A stretch of DNA of 45,829 nucleotides from Armatimonadota bacterium (GCA_012512505.1 JAAZEB010000228.1:1-45829); one strand, 5' to 3'; shown: positions 17,401 through 25,996, counted from the stretch's first letter. The notes: generated from the sequence alone by a model not told the origin. Numbers and translations are program-made.

Positions 17401-18398
17401 CACAGGAACCGGGGAAACCAATCGTAGGCGATGGCGCCGGAGATCTCGTGGCCGCCGGCAAACACGTCGAGAGCGAGACGATCCTCGGCACCTTCCAGCG
17501 CGTAGAGCGAGCGCAGGTACTCCACGCTGGCGCGCGCCGTGGCGGTAGGGAAGCTCGGGTCTTCCGTGCCCGTCTCCACCACCAGGGGGCGCGGCACGAT
17601 CAGGGCAGCGATGTCCTGGTGCTCCAGGCGGCGCGCCAGTTGGGGCACGTAGCCGCAGCCACAGTGGCCCTCCGCGAGGAAGGTGTGCTGGTAGGAGGTC
17701 AGGAAGCCGCTGATCCCGGCCACCTTCACGCGCGGGTCGCAGGCAGCCAGCAGCAGCGTCATCTCGCCACCCAGGCTGAGGCCATAGCAGCCGAGGCGGT
17801 CGCCATCCACCTCCGGCAGCGACTGCAGCACATCCAGGGCGCGCTGCAGGTCCCACACCAGGTAGCCCATGGCGTTCTCGCCGAGCAACACCAGGGCGTG
17901 GTAGAAGAAGGCGTGGTTGGCCTGGCGGTCATCATCCGGGGCACCGGTGCGCTCGCCGAAGCCGATATGCTCCGGCACCAGCGCCGCCAGGCCGCGGGCA
18001 ACGAGGGCAAAGGGGTACTGCTTGTAGGCGCCAGGCTCGTCCAGCACCTGGTTCATCCCCCCGCCATGCCCCGGTGGGCAGAGGACCGCCGGCACGGGGC
18101 CAGACGCCGCCTTCGGCAGCAAGAGCTGCGCCGTCGCCGTCAAGTTGGGGCGGGTGTCGTAGTAGAGGCGCTCGCGGCGGTAGGTGGCGGTCTCCTCCAC
18201 CAGGGCACGGCGCAGGTTCAGCGGGCAGCGATGGCGCTCGCGGCCGCCCAGCAGCGCCGCCAGCCGCGGCCGGGTCTGTTCTTGCCAGCGGCGGAACTCA
18301 GCGGCACCTTGCCCGCGAAATGCCCACTCGCGCGAGCGCCGCGCGTACAGCTCGTCCAGGTAGTGACGAAACGAATGGCTCAGCTCCAGCTTTTCCAC
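17400..18398 (-). CDS. Alpha/beta hydrolase, acetyl-esterase/dienelactone-hydrolase type
   Basis: 332 aa from GTG 18398, which has AAGGA 9 nt upstream. The nucleophile elbow is YGLSLGGE (Ser208); the likely acid and base are Asp280 (ETGTEDPSFP) and His317 (AGGHEISG). The oxyanion region is CPPGHGGG (about 107-114). No signal peptide, so it is cytoplasmic. The fold and motif order resemble Abhydrolase_7/acetyl-xylan-esterase-like enzymes that act on acyl esters of small or sugar substrates; the actual substrate is unknown. It sits between the YqeG-like gene (62-nt gap) and aroE (coupled), which gives no metabolic hint. Confidence 0.8.
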   Translation of the reverse strand: MEKLELSHSFRHYLDELYARRSREWAFRGQGAAEFRRWQEQTRPRLAALLGGRERHRCPLNLRRALVEETATYRRERLYYDTRPNLTATAQLLLPKAASGPVPAVLCPPGHGGGMNQVLDEPGAYKQYPFALVARGLAALVPEHIGFGERTGAPDDDRQANHAFFYHALVLLGENAMGYLVWDLQRALDVLQSLPEVDGDRLGCYGLSLGGEMTLLLAACDPRVKVAGISGFLTSYQHTFLAEGHCGCGYVPQLARRLEHQDIAALIVPRPLVVETGTEDPSFPTATARASVEYLRSLYALEGAEDRLALDVFAGGHEISGAIAYDWFPRFL

Positions 18399-18460
18399 AG
18401 CGGATGATCCTTCCCCCGCGGGCGGATCTGGCCGCCGCCCGGTGGGTCGCCCTGGCCGGC

Positions 18461-18994
18461 TCAGCCCGGCGCCTGGTCGTGCCCGGCCTGCACGTGGTGC
18501 CAGATGGCCCGCTCGAGGAGGCGCATCGCCTTCGTAGAGACAAACTCGTGCCGGCGGTCGATTGGCTGCACCAGTACGGTGAGCATCCCCGCCCGGTTGC
18601 CCCCCAGCACGTCGGTGAAGACCTGGTCGCCAATCACGGCGGCCTGCGCCGGCGACACGCCGAGGAGGGCGGCGGCGCGACGAAGCGCCCGGCGCAAAGG
18701 CTTGACGGCGCGCACGGCGTAGGGGATGCCAAGCTGCCGGGCCACCGACTCGACGCGCTCGATGTGGGCAGCGTTGGACACGATGCACAACCGGAACCCC
18801 TGCTCGCGCGCCTGCTGCACCCAGGCCCCGATCTCCGCGCGCACGTCCTTGGAGCGCCAGCACACCAGGGTATTATCCAGGTCCAGCAGTAGCGCCCGAA
18901 TGCCACGTGCCCACAGGGCCGGCAGGTCGATCTCGGTCACCGCCGGGGCAATTACGTCGGGCCGGCACCACTTCTTGACTACCGCTTCGAGCAT
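18461..18994 (-). CDS. YqeG-family HAD phosphatase
   Basis: 177 aa. HAD motif I LLLDLDNTLV, motif II IVSNA, the motif III Lys in RAVKPLRRAL, and motif IV VIGDQVFTDVLGGNRAG are in order, with no large cap domain, which is the class IIIA/YqeG pattern. The substrate of this family is not known to me; phosphatidylglycerophosphate phosphatase is one suggestion made for relatives. ATG 18994 has AGGAG a few nt upstream, and the gene begins 6 nt after the mltG stop, so they are almost certainly cotranscribed. Confidence 0.85.
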   Translation of the reverse strand: MLEAVVKKWCRPDVIAPAVTEIDLPALWARGIRALLLDLDNTLVCWRSKDVRAEIGAWVQQAREQGFRLCIVSNAAHIERVESVARQLGIPYAVRAVKPLRRALRRAAALLGVSPAQAAVIGDQVFTDVLGGNRAGMLTVLVQPIDRRHEFVSTKAMRLLERAIWHHVQAGHDQAPG

Positions 18995-19000
18995 CGGCTC

Positions 19001-20092
19001 CTACCCGCCACGCACCTTGCGGATCGCCGCGCGGTGCTCATCAAAGGTCCGGCTGAAGAGGTGCCGACCGGTCTTGCCATCGGCAACGTAAAAGAGGTAG
19101 TCGTGCCGCTCTGGATTGAGGGCGGCACGCAGGCTGGCCAGGCCGGGGCTGCCGATCGGACCAGGCGGCAGGCCACGATGCCGATAAGTATTATACGGCG
19201 ATTCGATCTGCAGATCCTTGTACAGCAGGCGCGCTTTCGTTTTCCCCAGGGCGTACTGCACGGTGGCGTCACATTCCAGCTTCATCCCGCGGCGCAGCCG
19301 GTTCGTCAAGACGCCGGCGATGCGCGCCCGCTCTTCCGGAAGGCGCGCCTCTCGCTCCACGAGCGAGGCCAGCACCACCGTCTCCTCTACGCTCAGGCCG
19401 TTCGTCCGGTTGCGAATCTCGTCGGCCAGGCCCTGCAGCACCTCCCGCTGGAAGCTGCGCACCATCGCCCGCACCAGTTGGCGCTCGTCGATATCACGCG
19501 GTACCTTGTAGGTGTCGGGAAAGAGGTAGCCCTCCAGGTTGCGCCGGGGCACGCCGTAATCGGCACCCAAACGCAGGCCGCCGCGCGAGGCGATGGCGAT
19601 GAAGCGGGTGGGGTCTCCCAGTTGCATCCGATGGAAGATACGGGCGATCTCCTTGATCGTGGCGCCCTCGGGAATCGTCACCCAGTAAGCACGCACATCG
19701 CCGCGCGCCAGCTTGTCCAGGATCTGCACCGGCGTCAGGCTGGGGCTGAGCTCGTACTCCCCCGCCTTCAGGTGCCGCCAGTCGCCAAGGATCCGACCGG
19801 CCAGCAGAAAGGTCCACTCGCTGCGGATCAGGCCCAGGCGCTTGAGGCGCCCGGCGATCTGGCGCACGCCCCAGTTGCGGGGGATCTCGACGATAACCGT
19901 CTTCTCCTCGCGCGAGACGGGCATCAGCGACCACATCCCCGCGTAGGCGAACGCCGCCAGTGCCGTCAGGAACAGCAGCACCTTGGTCAGCCGCCACTCC
20001 CACCGCGGTGGCACGGCGGGCGCCTCCGGCGAACGCGCGCCCTCCGCCCCTGCTCCCTCGCCTCCAGGCCGCTCCGAACCGCTCTCTGCCAT
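19001..20092 (-). CDS. mltG: Endolytic murein transglycosylase MltG
   Basis: 363 aa from ATG 20092. It has a cytoplasmic Pro/Glu-rich N-terminus of about 30 residues, one membrane helix (LTKVLLFLTALAAFAYAGMW, about 35-54) and a YceG domain outside: LEGYLFPDTY, then LASLVEREAR with the catalytic Glu246, ECDATVQYALG and YNTYRHRGLPPGPI. It cuts nascent glycan strands and sets their length. The frame extends upstream to 20233, but that part is the tandem palindromic repeat read as protein (MARALRPV twice) and is not coding. It is followed by YqeG after 6 nt. Confidence 0.93.
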   Translation of the reverse strand: MAESGSERPGGEGAGAEGARSPEAPAVPPRWEWRLTKVLLFLTALAAFAYAGMWSLMPVSREEKTVIVEIPRNWGVRQIAGRLKRLGLIRSEWTFLLAGRILGDWRHLKAGEYELSPSLTPVQILDKLARGDVRAYWVTIPEGATIKEIARIFHRMQLGDPTRFIAIASRGGLRLGADYGVPRRNLEGYLFPDTYKVPRDIDERQLVRAMVRSFQREVLQGLADEIRNRTNGLSVEETVVLASLVEREARLPEERARIAGVLTNRLRRGMKLECDATVQYALGKTKARLLYKDLQIESPYNTYRHRGLPPGPIGSPGLASLRAALNPERHDYLFYVADGKTGRHLFSRTFDEHRAAIRKVRGG

Positions 20093-20126
20093 GCAACCCC
20101 ATCCCTTAAAATAAAGTATGGATACG

Positions 20127-20278
20127 GGCCGGAGTGCCCGAGCCATCGGGCCTCCGCCGGGTGCCGCATCGCTGCGGCACTCCGCTATTCCCCAGGCAAC
20201 TGGCCGGAGTGCCCGAGCCATCGGGCTTCGCACCGTGGAAGCCGCATCGCTGCGGCACTCCGTTACTCCCCCGGTACT
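20127..20278. repeat. Tandem palindromic repeat, family A, two units
   Basis: Units at 20127-20201 and 20202-20278 (75 and 77 bp) share GGCCGGAGTGCCCGAGCCAT at the left and GCCGCATCGCTGCGGCACTC at the right. Each unit has two hairpins, GCCCGA/TCGGGC and GTGCCGCA/TGCGGCAC (the latter imperfect at its base in unit 2), enclosed by GGAGTGCC...GGCACTCC. Related units in inverted orientation lie at 41295-41410. The pair fills the ruvX-mltG gap. Confidence 0.85.
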
Positions 20279-20281
20279 GGC

Positions 20282-20707
20282 TCAGCCGCGACGGCGACCG
20301 GGGGACTCCAGGTAGCTACGCAGGATCAGTGCCGCCGCCACCTTGTCCACCATTTCCCGCCGGCGCGCGCGCGGCACGTCGCGGCCGATCAGGATCTCCT
20401 CCGCCTCCGCCGTCGTCAGGCGCTCGTCGTAGCAGTGCACCGGCACCGCCACCCGGTCCGCCAGTGCCTCGGCGAACTCCTGGGCGGCTTGTGCCGCCGG
20501 GCCGTGTGAGCCATCCATGTTCACCGGCAGGCCCACCACCACCTCGTCTACTCCCTCTTCGGCGATGACGCGCGCGATGGCGTCCAGCACCGGCGCCGGG
20601 TCCCCCCGGTTGGGAATCACCGAGTGGGGGTTGACCGTGATCTCCAGCGGATCGCTGAGCGCCAGCCCCACTCGCCGGGCGCCGTAATCTACCGCGAGGA
20701 CTCGCAC
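20282..20707 (-). CDS. ruvX: RuvX/YqgF Holliday junction resolvase-like nuclease
   Basis: 141 aa, normal for the family. RNase H-fold motifs are in order: LAVDYGARRVGLALSD with the first Asp, VVVGLPVNMDGS, DERLTTAEAEE and DKVAAALILRSYL with the last Asp. The family acts in 16S rRNA 5' processing and/or Holliday junction resolution. GTG 20707 has GGAGG 7 nt upstream and overlaps the end of the upstream membrane-protein gene by 19 bp, so translation is probably coupled. The usual neighbour mltG follows after the repeat-filled 189-nt gap. Confidence 0.93.
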   Translation of the reverse strand: MRVLAVDYGARRVGLALSDPLEITVNPHSVIPNRGDPAPVLDAIARVIAEEGVDEVVVGLPVNMDGSHGPAAQAAQEFAEALADRVAVPVHCYDERLTTAEAEEILIGRDVPRARRREMVDKVAAALILRSYLESPGRRRG

Positions 20708-22887
20708 GCCGCTCCCTCCCCGGCCGGGTCCAGCGCCAGGTAACCGGCGCCGCCGACCACGAACGTGAGCATCAACCCCCCGGCCAGAATGCCCGAATCG
20801 TTCAGCAGAAACGCTGCCGTGCTGCCCACCACGCCGCAGAGGAGCAGGGACGACACCCCCGGATGCCGGATCCGCGCCCCCTTCGGCAAGCGCAGGCTGA
20901 CCGCAAGCAGCAGCGGCAGCGCGATGAAGAAGAGGCGGGTGAGCTCGTGGCGCCCAATCAAGATGCGGTTCATCTGCGCCTTGCGCAGCACCAGCGCGGC
21001 GACCCACGGCACGCCTCCCGCGTGCGCGTACTCCGCCGCCCGCCCCACGTGCGACATCGCCTCCGGGCCACGTGCCAGGTCCAGCAACACCAGCAGCCCC
21101 GCCATCCCCGCCGTGGCCACCAGCGGCACCGCCACCCGCGGCCAGCCGCGCAAGCCGGACAGCACCACCGCCGCCGTCGCGAAGGTGCAGGCGGCCGTCA
21201 GCCCGCCGCCAAAGTTGGCGCCCAGGCCCGAATAGCCAATCCCCAGGCCGAGCATCAGGCTCATCGCTCCCGCCAGTGCCGCCGGCGGCAGACGCTCTGC
21301 CGACAGCAGCGCCACCAGCACCAGCCCGACCGTGATGCCCATCATCTCGTTGCCGATCCCGTAGAAGCGCGCCCCCTCCGTCAGCGCGTAGCTCACCATG
21401 CAGCGCAAGATGCGCCACGACCCGAACGCCGTATCCACCACCAGCGCCACGGCGGTCAGTGCCGCCACCCACCCGGGCGCGGGCAGCACCCGAAACCGCA
21501 GCGCCAGCCAACGCCCGGCGCAGGCCACCACCGTCACACCGCCGGCGAGGCTCAGAAGATACTGCCCCAGCGATTCGCCGGTCAAACCAGCAGCAAGCAA
21601 AGCGCCGCCCGGCAGCGAGAGGGCCGCCAACTGGAGCAGCCGGGCCGGGCCGGCCAGCCGGGCTGCGCTCTTGCCCCACCCCAGCGCCCGGAGCGCCACC
21701 AGCAGGGGCCCGGCGGCCACCGCCGGACCCAACAGCAGCGCCCACGCGGGGAACACCCGAAACCGCAGCCGCGCCACCCGGCGCGTAAGGCGATCCAGCC
21801 AGGCCAGCCGCGCGCCTGGATCGGCGGCCGGCATCACCGCTAGCGGCGCGCCGACCCCGTCCGGGAGCGGCCGCCCGGTCGCCACCACCGCCAGCGTGGT
21901 CCCTACGTCGGCGTTAGCGACCAACCCCGGCCGCCGCGTCGTCGGCGATACCAGCAGCCCCCTCCCCCACCCTCGTCCCACCAGGAAGATCGGTGTGAGC
22001 ACCTGCTCCGTGGCCGAGGGAGCGACCGGCGGCGCCGGCGAGAGGAGCACGAACAGCGTCTTCTCCGCATCGATGCGCGCCCGCAGGCCGCCGACCAGGG
22101 CGTCGAGGCGGGCAAGTGCCGCCCCTCGGGCGCGCTCGTAGGCCACCGGCGCCAGCTCCTCCTTCAGCGCCGCCAGCCGCGAGGTGTCGCCAAACTCAAT
22201 CGCCACCACGTCGGCGCGCTGGGCCACGCGCGTGAAGGCGGCGAGCATCGCCGGCACGTCGAGATGAACCCCGCCGGGTGCTCGGGGATCGCGTGCCTGT
22301 GTGCCGGGCCCCACGTCGCCGCCGTCCACTACCCCGCGCTCGTCCATGAGGATCGCGAGAATCTGCCGGCGGGGGATGCCGGGCAGGTCGGCATTGCCCA
22401 GGCAGGCGGTACGCTTGCCGGCAGCGCGCAGCGCCTGGCCTAGCGCGCCCACTGGCGCCTCCGGGTTAGCGTAGAGCCGGGTGCGCTCGCGCTCGCGGCA
22501 GTAGAGCGCACCTGGAGGCAGCCGCTCGCCGGCAGCCAGGTGGAATGCCCAGGCATCCTCCGAGTCACCCCCGCCGGCCCAGCGCGCCGAGCCCTCGTAC
22601 TGCACATAGGCGCCCGTCCCCAGCGCCGCGTAGGCGCTCTCGGGGAGGCTGCTGAGCATGAAGCGCGTACACATCAGGCCGACGGCCGCCTCGGCGCGCA
22701 AGCGCGCCAGGTGCGGACCGTGCCCCTCCCACAAGTCGGCGCGCTCCAGGCGGTCGGCCACCAACACCACCACCTCGGCGGCATCCGCCCGCTGGCTGAA
22801 ACCCGCGGCAAGCAGGCAGAGCCCCACCATGGCGAGCAGCACTCCCCGCGGGAGCGGACTGGCCGGCGGCAGGTGGGGTGACTCCAT
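20689..22887 (-). CDS. Alkaline-phosphatase-like multi-spanning membrane protein
   Basis: 732 aa from ATG 22887. A signal peptide or first helix (PRGVLLAMVGLCLLAAGFS) is followed by about 330 exported residues beginning VVVLVADRLERADLW. These resemble an alkaline-phosphatase/sulfatase superfamily strand, but the metal ligands are poorly kept, so catalysis is doubtful. The second half has roughly ten hydrophobic helices, with a conserved-looking GARFYGIGNEMMGI segment and FLLNDSGILAG near the end. Conserved proteins with this two-part layout occur in Gram-positive and related phyla, but I know no assigned function. An envelope role is suggested only by topology and by ruvX/mltG/YqeG linkage. 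Confidence 0.72.
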   Translation of the reverse strand: MESPHLPPASPLPRGVLLAMVGLCLLAAGFSQRADAAEVVVLVADRLERADLWEGHGPHLARLRAEAAVGLMCTRFMLSSLPESAYAALGTGAYVQYEGSARWAGGGDSEDAWAFHLAAGERLPPGALYCRERERTRLYANPEAPVGALGQALRAAGKRTACLGNADLPGIPRRQILAILMDERGVVDGGDVGPGTQARDPRAPGGVHLDVPAMLAAFTRVAQRADVVAIEFGDTSRLAALKEELAPVAYERARGAALARLDALVGGLRARIDAEKTLFVLLSPAPPVAPSATEQVLTPIFLVGRGWGRGLLVSPTTRRPGLVANADVGTTLAVVATGRPLPDGVGAPLAVMPAADPGARLAWLDRLTRRVARLRFRVFPAWALLLGPAVAAGPLLVALRALGWGKSAARLAGPARLLQLAALSLPGGALLAAGLTGESLGQYLLSLAGGVTVVACAGRWLALRFRVLPAPGWVAALTAVALVVDTAFGSWRILRCMVSYALTEGARFYGIGNEMMGITVGLVLVALLSAERLPPAALAGAMSLMLGLGIGYSGLGANFGGGLTAACTFATAAVVLSGLRGWPRVAVPLVATAGMAGLLVLLDLARGPEAMSHVGRAAEYAHAGGVPWVAALVLRKAQMNRILIGRHELTRLFFIALPLLLAVSLRLPKGARIRHPGVSSLLLCGVVGSTAAFLLNDSGILAGGLMLTFVVGGAGYLALDPAGEGAACESSR

Positions 22888-22896
22888 AGCGCAGCC

Positions 22897-22926
22897 ATTA
22901 TAGCACGGGGCGTTCCAGGATGGGAA
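22897..22926 (-). promoter_or_regulatory. Promoter giving a nearly leaderless transcript
   Basis: TATAAT at 22902-22897 with TTCCCA at 22926-22921 (18-bp spacer). The distance from the -10 to the ATG at 22887 puts the expected start only a few nt before the codon, leaving no room for a ribosome site; the nearby bases (GGCTGCGCT) contain none. Confidence 0.6.
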
Positions 22927-22950
22927 GCCATGCCAGGCCTCCTTCCGCGG

Positions 22951-23037
22951 CACTCAGCAACCGGGTCCTGGCCTCCCACGCCGGATCGGGCAGCGAGCGG
23001 ACAGGGCACCGCGCAGGGCGCTGTTGCTCGCTGAGTG
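22951..23037. other. Long-range inverted repeat in a divergent promoter region
   Basis: CACTCAGC at 22951-22958 is exactly inverted as GCTGAGTG at 23030-23037, 71 bp apart, between the divergent membrane-protein and Lon-like genes. It could be a paired regulator site or the base of a stem in the Lon-like leader. Eight bases may also match by chance. Confidence 0.3.
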
Positions 23038-23119
23038 GTCCTTAGTTTGGCTGCCGCGGCTGCGGGCTAAGACCAACGCGGGGCTCCTGACCGGTTCTGG
23101 GCCCTTGGAAGGGGGATCG

Positions 23120-25621
23120 ATGGCGGACGAAAAGTGGGAGGTGCCACCCGAGAACCTGGCGTGGCGCTGCGACCCGGCATCGCTGGGGTTCGAGACCACG
23201 GCGCAGATCGAACCGCTTCAGGGGATTGCCGGGCAGGAGCGCGCCGTTCAGGCAATCGATTTCGGCATCAATATTGAGGCTCCAGGCTACAACCTCTTCC
23301 TGGTGGGCGTGCCGGGCACCGGCCGCTGGCAGGCGGTGCGCACCCAGATCGAGGCCAAGGCGCGCACCGAGCCGCAGCCACCGGATTGGTGCTACGTCCA
23401 CAACTTCGACAACGCCGATGAGCCGGTGGCCATCTGCCTGCCCACCGGCCAGGGCACGCAGTTCGCCGCCGACATGCAGGAACTGCTCTCCCTGAGCCAG
23501 GCAGAGATCCCCAAGGCGTTCCAGGACGAGGAGTACGAGGAGCTAAAGAGCCAGATCATGCGCGAGCATTCCGAGCGGCGCGACGCGCTGCTGGAAGGGC
23601 TGCAGGAACGCGCGCGGGAGGCGGGCTTCATCATCCAGGTGACCCCCGGCGGCATGATGACGATCCCGGTGGTCGACGGCCAGCCGATCACCCCGGAGCA
23701 GTACGAGCAACTCCCCGAGGAGCAGCGGCAGCAGATCGAGGAGCGCGGTAAGGAGCTGCCGTCCCAGATCGAGCAGACGTTCCGCCAGGCGCGCGCCATC
23801 GAGCGCGAGGCGGTGGAGAAGGTGCGCGAGCTGGACCAGAACGTGGTCCGCGAGGCAGTGAGCCACCTCTTCGAGAAGATGCGCGAGAAGTACCGCGGCA
23901 ACCCGAAAGTGGAGCGCTTCCTGGAAGGCGCCGCCAACGACATCGCCGAGCACGTGGAGGAGTTCCGCAATGGCAACCGCCCCCCGATGGAGGGGGTGCC
24001 CGGCGCCACCGTGGCGGCCAGCCTCGCCGAGATGCAGCGCGAGGAGACGATGAACCGCTACCAGGTGAACGTCCTGGTCAGCAACGCCGAAACCGAGGGT
24101 GCGCCGGTCATCTGCGAGGAGCATCCTACTTACTACAACCTGGTGGGCCGGATCGACTTCCGGGTGCGCTTCGGGGTGATGGTGACCGACCCGCGGATGA
24201 TCAAGGCGGGGGCGCTGCACAAGGCCAGCGGCGGCTACCTGGTACTCGATGCCCTGGACGTGCTCACCAACCCCCTGGCCTGGGACGGGCTGAAGCGCAC
24301 CCTGCGCACCGGCAGCGTCAGCATCGAGAACCTCGGCGAGCAGATGGGCATCATCCCCACCACCACCCTGAAGCCGGAGCCGATCCCGATCGAGGCCAAG
24401 GTGGTCCTGGTGGGGCCGCCCTTCGTCTACTACCTGCTCTACGCGCTGGACAAGGACTTTGCTCGCCTCTTCCGGGTGAAGGTAGACTTCGATACCGAGA
24501 TGCCGCTCAACGACCTGCACCTGGCCCAGTATACGGCGTTGCTGGCGGCGCTCACCCGTGGCGAGGGAATGAAGCCGTTCAGCGCCGGCGCCGTCGCCCG
24601 CGCCGTGGAGCACGCCGCCCGACTGCGCGAGCACCAGGGTAAGCTGGCGACCTCCTACCGCGCGGCGAAAGACCTGGTGGCCGAGGCCTCCTACTGGGCG
24701 GGCCAGGCCGGCCACGAGGTGGTGGCCCCCGAGGATGTGGACCACGCCCTGGAGGCCCGCGAATACCGCTCGCGGATGCTGGAAGAGAAGATCCGCGAGT
24801 GGATCGAAGAAGGCACCCTGATGATCGACACTTCGGGGAGCGCCGTCGGCCAGGTGAACGGCCTGTCGGTAAGCATGCTGGGCGACTATATCTTCGGGCG
24901 GCCGTCGCGCATCACCGCTCGGACCTTCCTCGGCCGCGGCGGCGTGGTGAACATCGAGCGCGAGGTGGAGATGGGCGGGCGCATCCACAACAAGGGCGTG
25001 CTCATCCTCTCCGGCTATCTGGGCGGGCGCTACGCCCGCGAGGTGCCGCTCTCGCTGTCGGCCACGCTCACCTTCGAGCAGCTCTATGAGGATGTGGAAG
25101 GCGACAGCGCCTCAGCGGCCGAGCTGTACGCCCTCCTCTCCAGCCTGGCAGACCTGCCGATCCGCCAGGGCATCGCCGTGACCGGCTCGGTGAACCAGCG
25201 CGGCGAGGTGCAGCCGGTCGGCGGCGTCACCCACAAGATCGAGGGGTTCTACCACGTCTGCAAGCTGCGGGGGCTCACCGGCGACCAGGGGGTGATCATC
25301 CCCCACCAGAACGTGCGGAACCTGATGCTCAAGGAGGAAGTGGTCACGGCGGTGCGCGAAGGCCGCTTCCACATCTGGGCGGTGCGGACGGTAGACGAGG
25401 GGATGGAGATCCTCACCGGAACGCCCGCCGGGCGCCAGTACCCCGATGGCTCGTTTGAGATGGGCTCGGTGAACGACCGGGTGATGTGGCGGCTGCGGCA
25501 CTTCGCCGAGACGCTAAAGCAGTTCGCCGTGGAACCGGGCGTGGAGCGGAGCGCCGAGGAGGCGCTGGTCGGCATCGGCGGGCACCGCGGTGACGGCCGG
25601 GTTGAAGAGAGCGACGAATAG
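23120..25621 (+). CDS. Lon-like ATP-dependent protease (AAA_32/LonB type)
   Basis: 833 aa from ATG 23120, behind a purine-rich GGAAGGGGG ribosome site. It has an AAA_32-type N-terminal region: GYNLFLVGVPGTGR (about 56-69) stands where Walker A should be, but with Arg-Trp for Lys-Ser/Thr. A long charged coiled coil at about 150-310 follows. ASGGYLVLDALDVL is the Walker B-like strand. The C-terminal Lon protease domain has the Ser663 (EGDSASAAE) and Lys706 (VTHKIEGF) dyad, 43 residues apart as in E. coli Lon. It probably degrades damaged or regulatory proteins in the cytoplasm. Relatives of this family often have a nonstandard P-loop; whether this one hydrolyses ATP is uncertain. Confidence 0.9.
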   Translation: MADEKWEVPPENLAWRCDPASLGFETTAQIEPLQGIAGQERAVQAIDFGINIEAPGYNLFLVGVPGTGRWQAVRTQIEAKARTEPQPPDWCYVHNFDNADEPVAICLPTGQGTQFAADMQELLSLSQAEIPKAFQDEEYEELKSQIMREHSERRDALLEGLQERAREAGFIIQVTPGGMMTIPVVDGQPITPEQYEQLPEEQRQQIEERGKELPSQIEQTFRQARAIEREAVEKVRELDQNVVREAVSHLFEKMREKYRGNPKVERFLEGAANDIAEHVEEFRNGNRPPMEGVPGATVAASLAEMQREETMNRYQVNVLVSNAETEGAPVICEEHPTYYNLVGRIDFRVRFGVMVTDPRMIKAGALHKASGGYLVLDALDVLTNPLAWDGLKRTLRTGSVSIENLGEQMGIIPTTTLKPEPIPIEAKVVLVGPPFVYYLLYALDKDFARLFRVKVDFDTEMPLNDLHLAQYTALLAALTRGEGMKPFSAGAVARAVEHAARLREHQGKLATSYRAAKDLVAEASYWAGQAGHEVVAPEDVDHALEAREYRSRMLEEKIREWIEEGTLMIDTSGSAVGQVNGLSVSMLGDYIFGRPSRITARTFLGRGGVVNIEREVEMGGRIHNKGVLILSGYLGGRYAREVPLSLSATLTFEQLYEDVEGDSASAAELYALLSSLADLPIRQGIAVTGSVNQRGEVQPVGGVTHKIEGFYHVCKLRGLTGDQGVIIPHQNVRNLMLKEEVVTAVREGRFHIWAVRTVDEGMEILTGTPAGRQYPDGSFEMGSVNDRVMWRLRHFAETLKQFAVEPGVERSAEEALVGIGGHRGDGRVEESDE

Positions 25622-25651
25622 GGGCGCGGAAGCAGGTAGGGCGGCCGCGGC

Positions 25652-25674
25652 GCCAGCGGGGTTCACCCGCTGGC
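25652..25674. terminator. Bidirectional hairpin between convergent genes
   Basis: GCCAGCGGG (25652-25660) pairs perfectly with CCCGCTGGC (25666-25674) around the 5-nt loop GTTCA. It lies between the stops of the Lon-like gene and the 72-aa gene. There is no U-tract on either side. Confidence 0.55.
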
Positions 25675-25694
25675 CCGCTGCTGCCTCGCCTGGG

Positions 25695-25913
25695 TCATTC
25701 CTCGCGTTGCAGTGCCCGATCCAGGTAGGCAAGCGGGCAACTCACACGGACCCCGGCCACCAAAAAGGTGACGATCTTGCCCGAGCGGGTCTCGCTGATC
25801 TCCTCGATTCGCGCGCGCCTTCCGGAGAAGTGGCGGAGCAGCACTCCTCCGTCATTCGGCACCCGAAACACGCGGCCGGGGCGACAGCGTGTTTCGTCCA
25901 AAGTCCACCGCAT
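25695..25913 (-). CDS. Small 72-aa protein of unknown function
   Basis: The frame is longer, but ATG 25913 has GGAGG 5-6 nt upstream, among the best ribosome sites in the window, so this short version is likely real. The protein starts MRWTLDETRCRPGRVFRVPN and looks like a small all-beta domain: alternating hydrophobic residues, GKIVTFLVAGVRVSCPLAYL, two Cys (10 and about 60) and many Arg. No signal peptide or membrane helix. I recognise no family. It follows the ggr-like gene by 83 nt with a hairpin between them, and converges on the Lon-like gene. Confidence 0.6.
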   Translation of the reverse strand: MRWTLDETRCRPGRVFRVPNDGGVLLRHFSGRRARIEEISETRSGKIVTFLVAGVRVSCPLAYLDRALQREE

Positions 25914-25921
25914 CCGCACCT

Positions 25922-25968
25922 CCCGGGTTTGGCAAGCTGACAAGCCCCTGTTCGGCGCCAAACCCGGG
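25922..25968 (-). promoter_or_regulatory. Hairpin abutting the ribosome site of the 72-aa gene
   Basis: CCCGGGTTTGGC (25922-25933) is a perfect 12-bp inverted repeat with GCCAAACCCGGG (25957-25968), with a 23-nt loop. On the minus-strand RNA its 3' arm runs straight into the GGGAGG Shine-Dalgarno, so folding would partly mask it. It may also act as the terminator of the upstream flavoprotein gene. Confidence 0.5.
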
Positions 25969-25996
25969 GCTTCCTTTCCGTGCTGGGAGGAAGCTC

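Noticed and set aside
20093-20233. N-terminal extension of mltG containing MARALRPV twice
   Set aside because: It is the tandem palindromic repeat translated; the real start at 20092 matches the family and precedes the membrane helix.
20127-20278. CRISPR-like array from regularly spaced repeats
   Set aside because: Only two units, each itself a palindromic unit with no unique spacers, and no cas genes.
23000-23020. T-box-like AGGGCACCGCG near the Lon-like gene
   Set aside because: The match to the T-box bulge is partial, there is no specifier stem or terminator, and the downstream gene is not an aminoacyl-tRNA or amino-acid gene.
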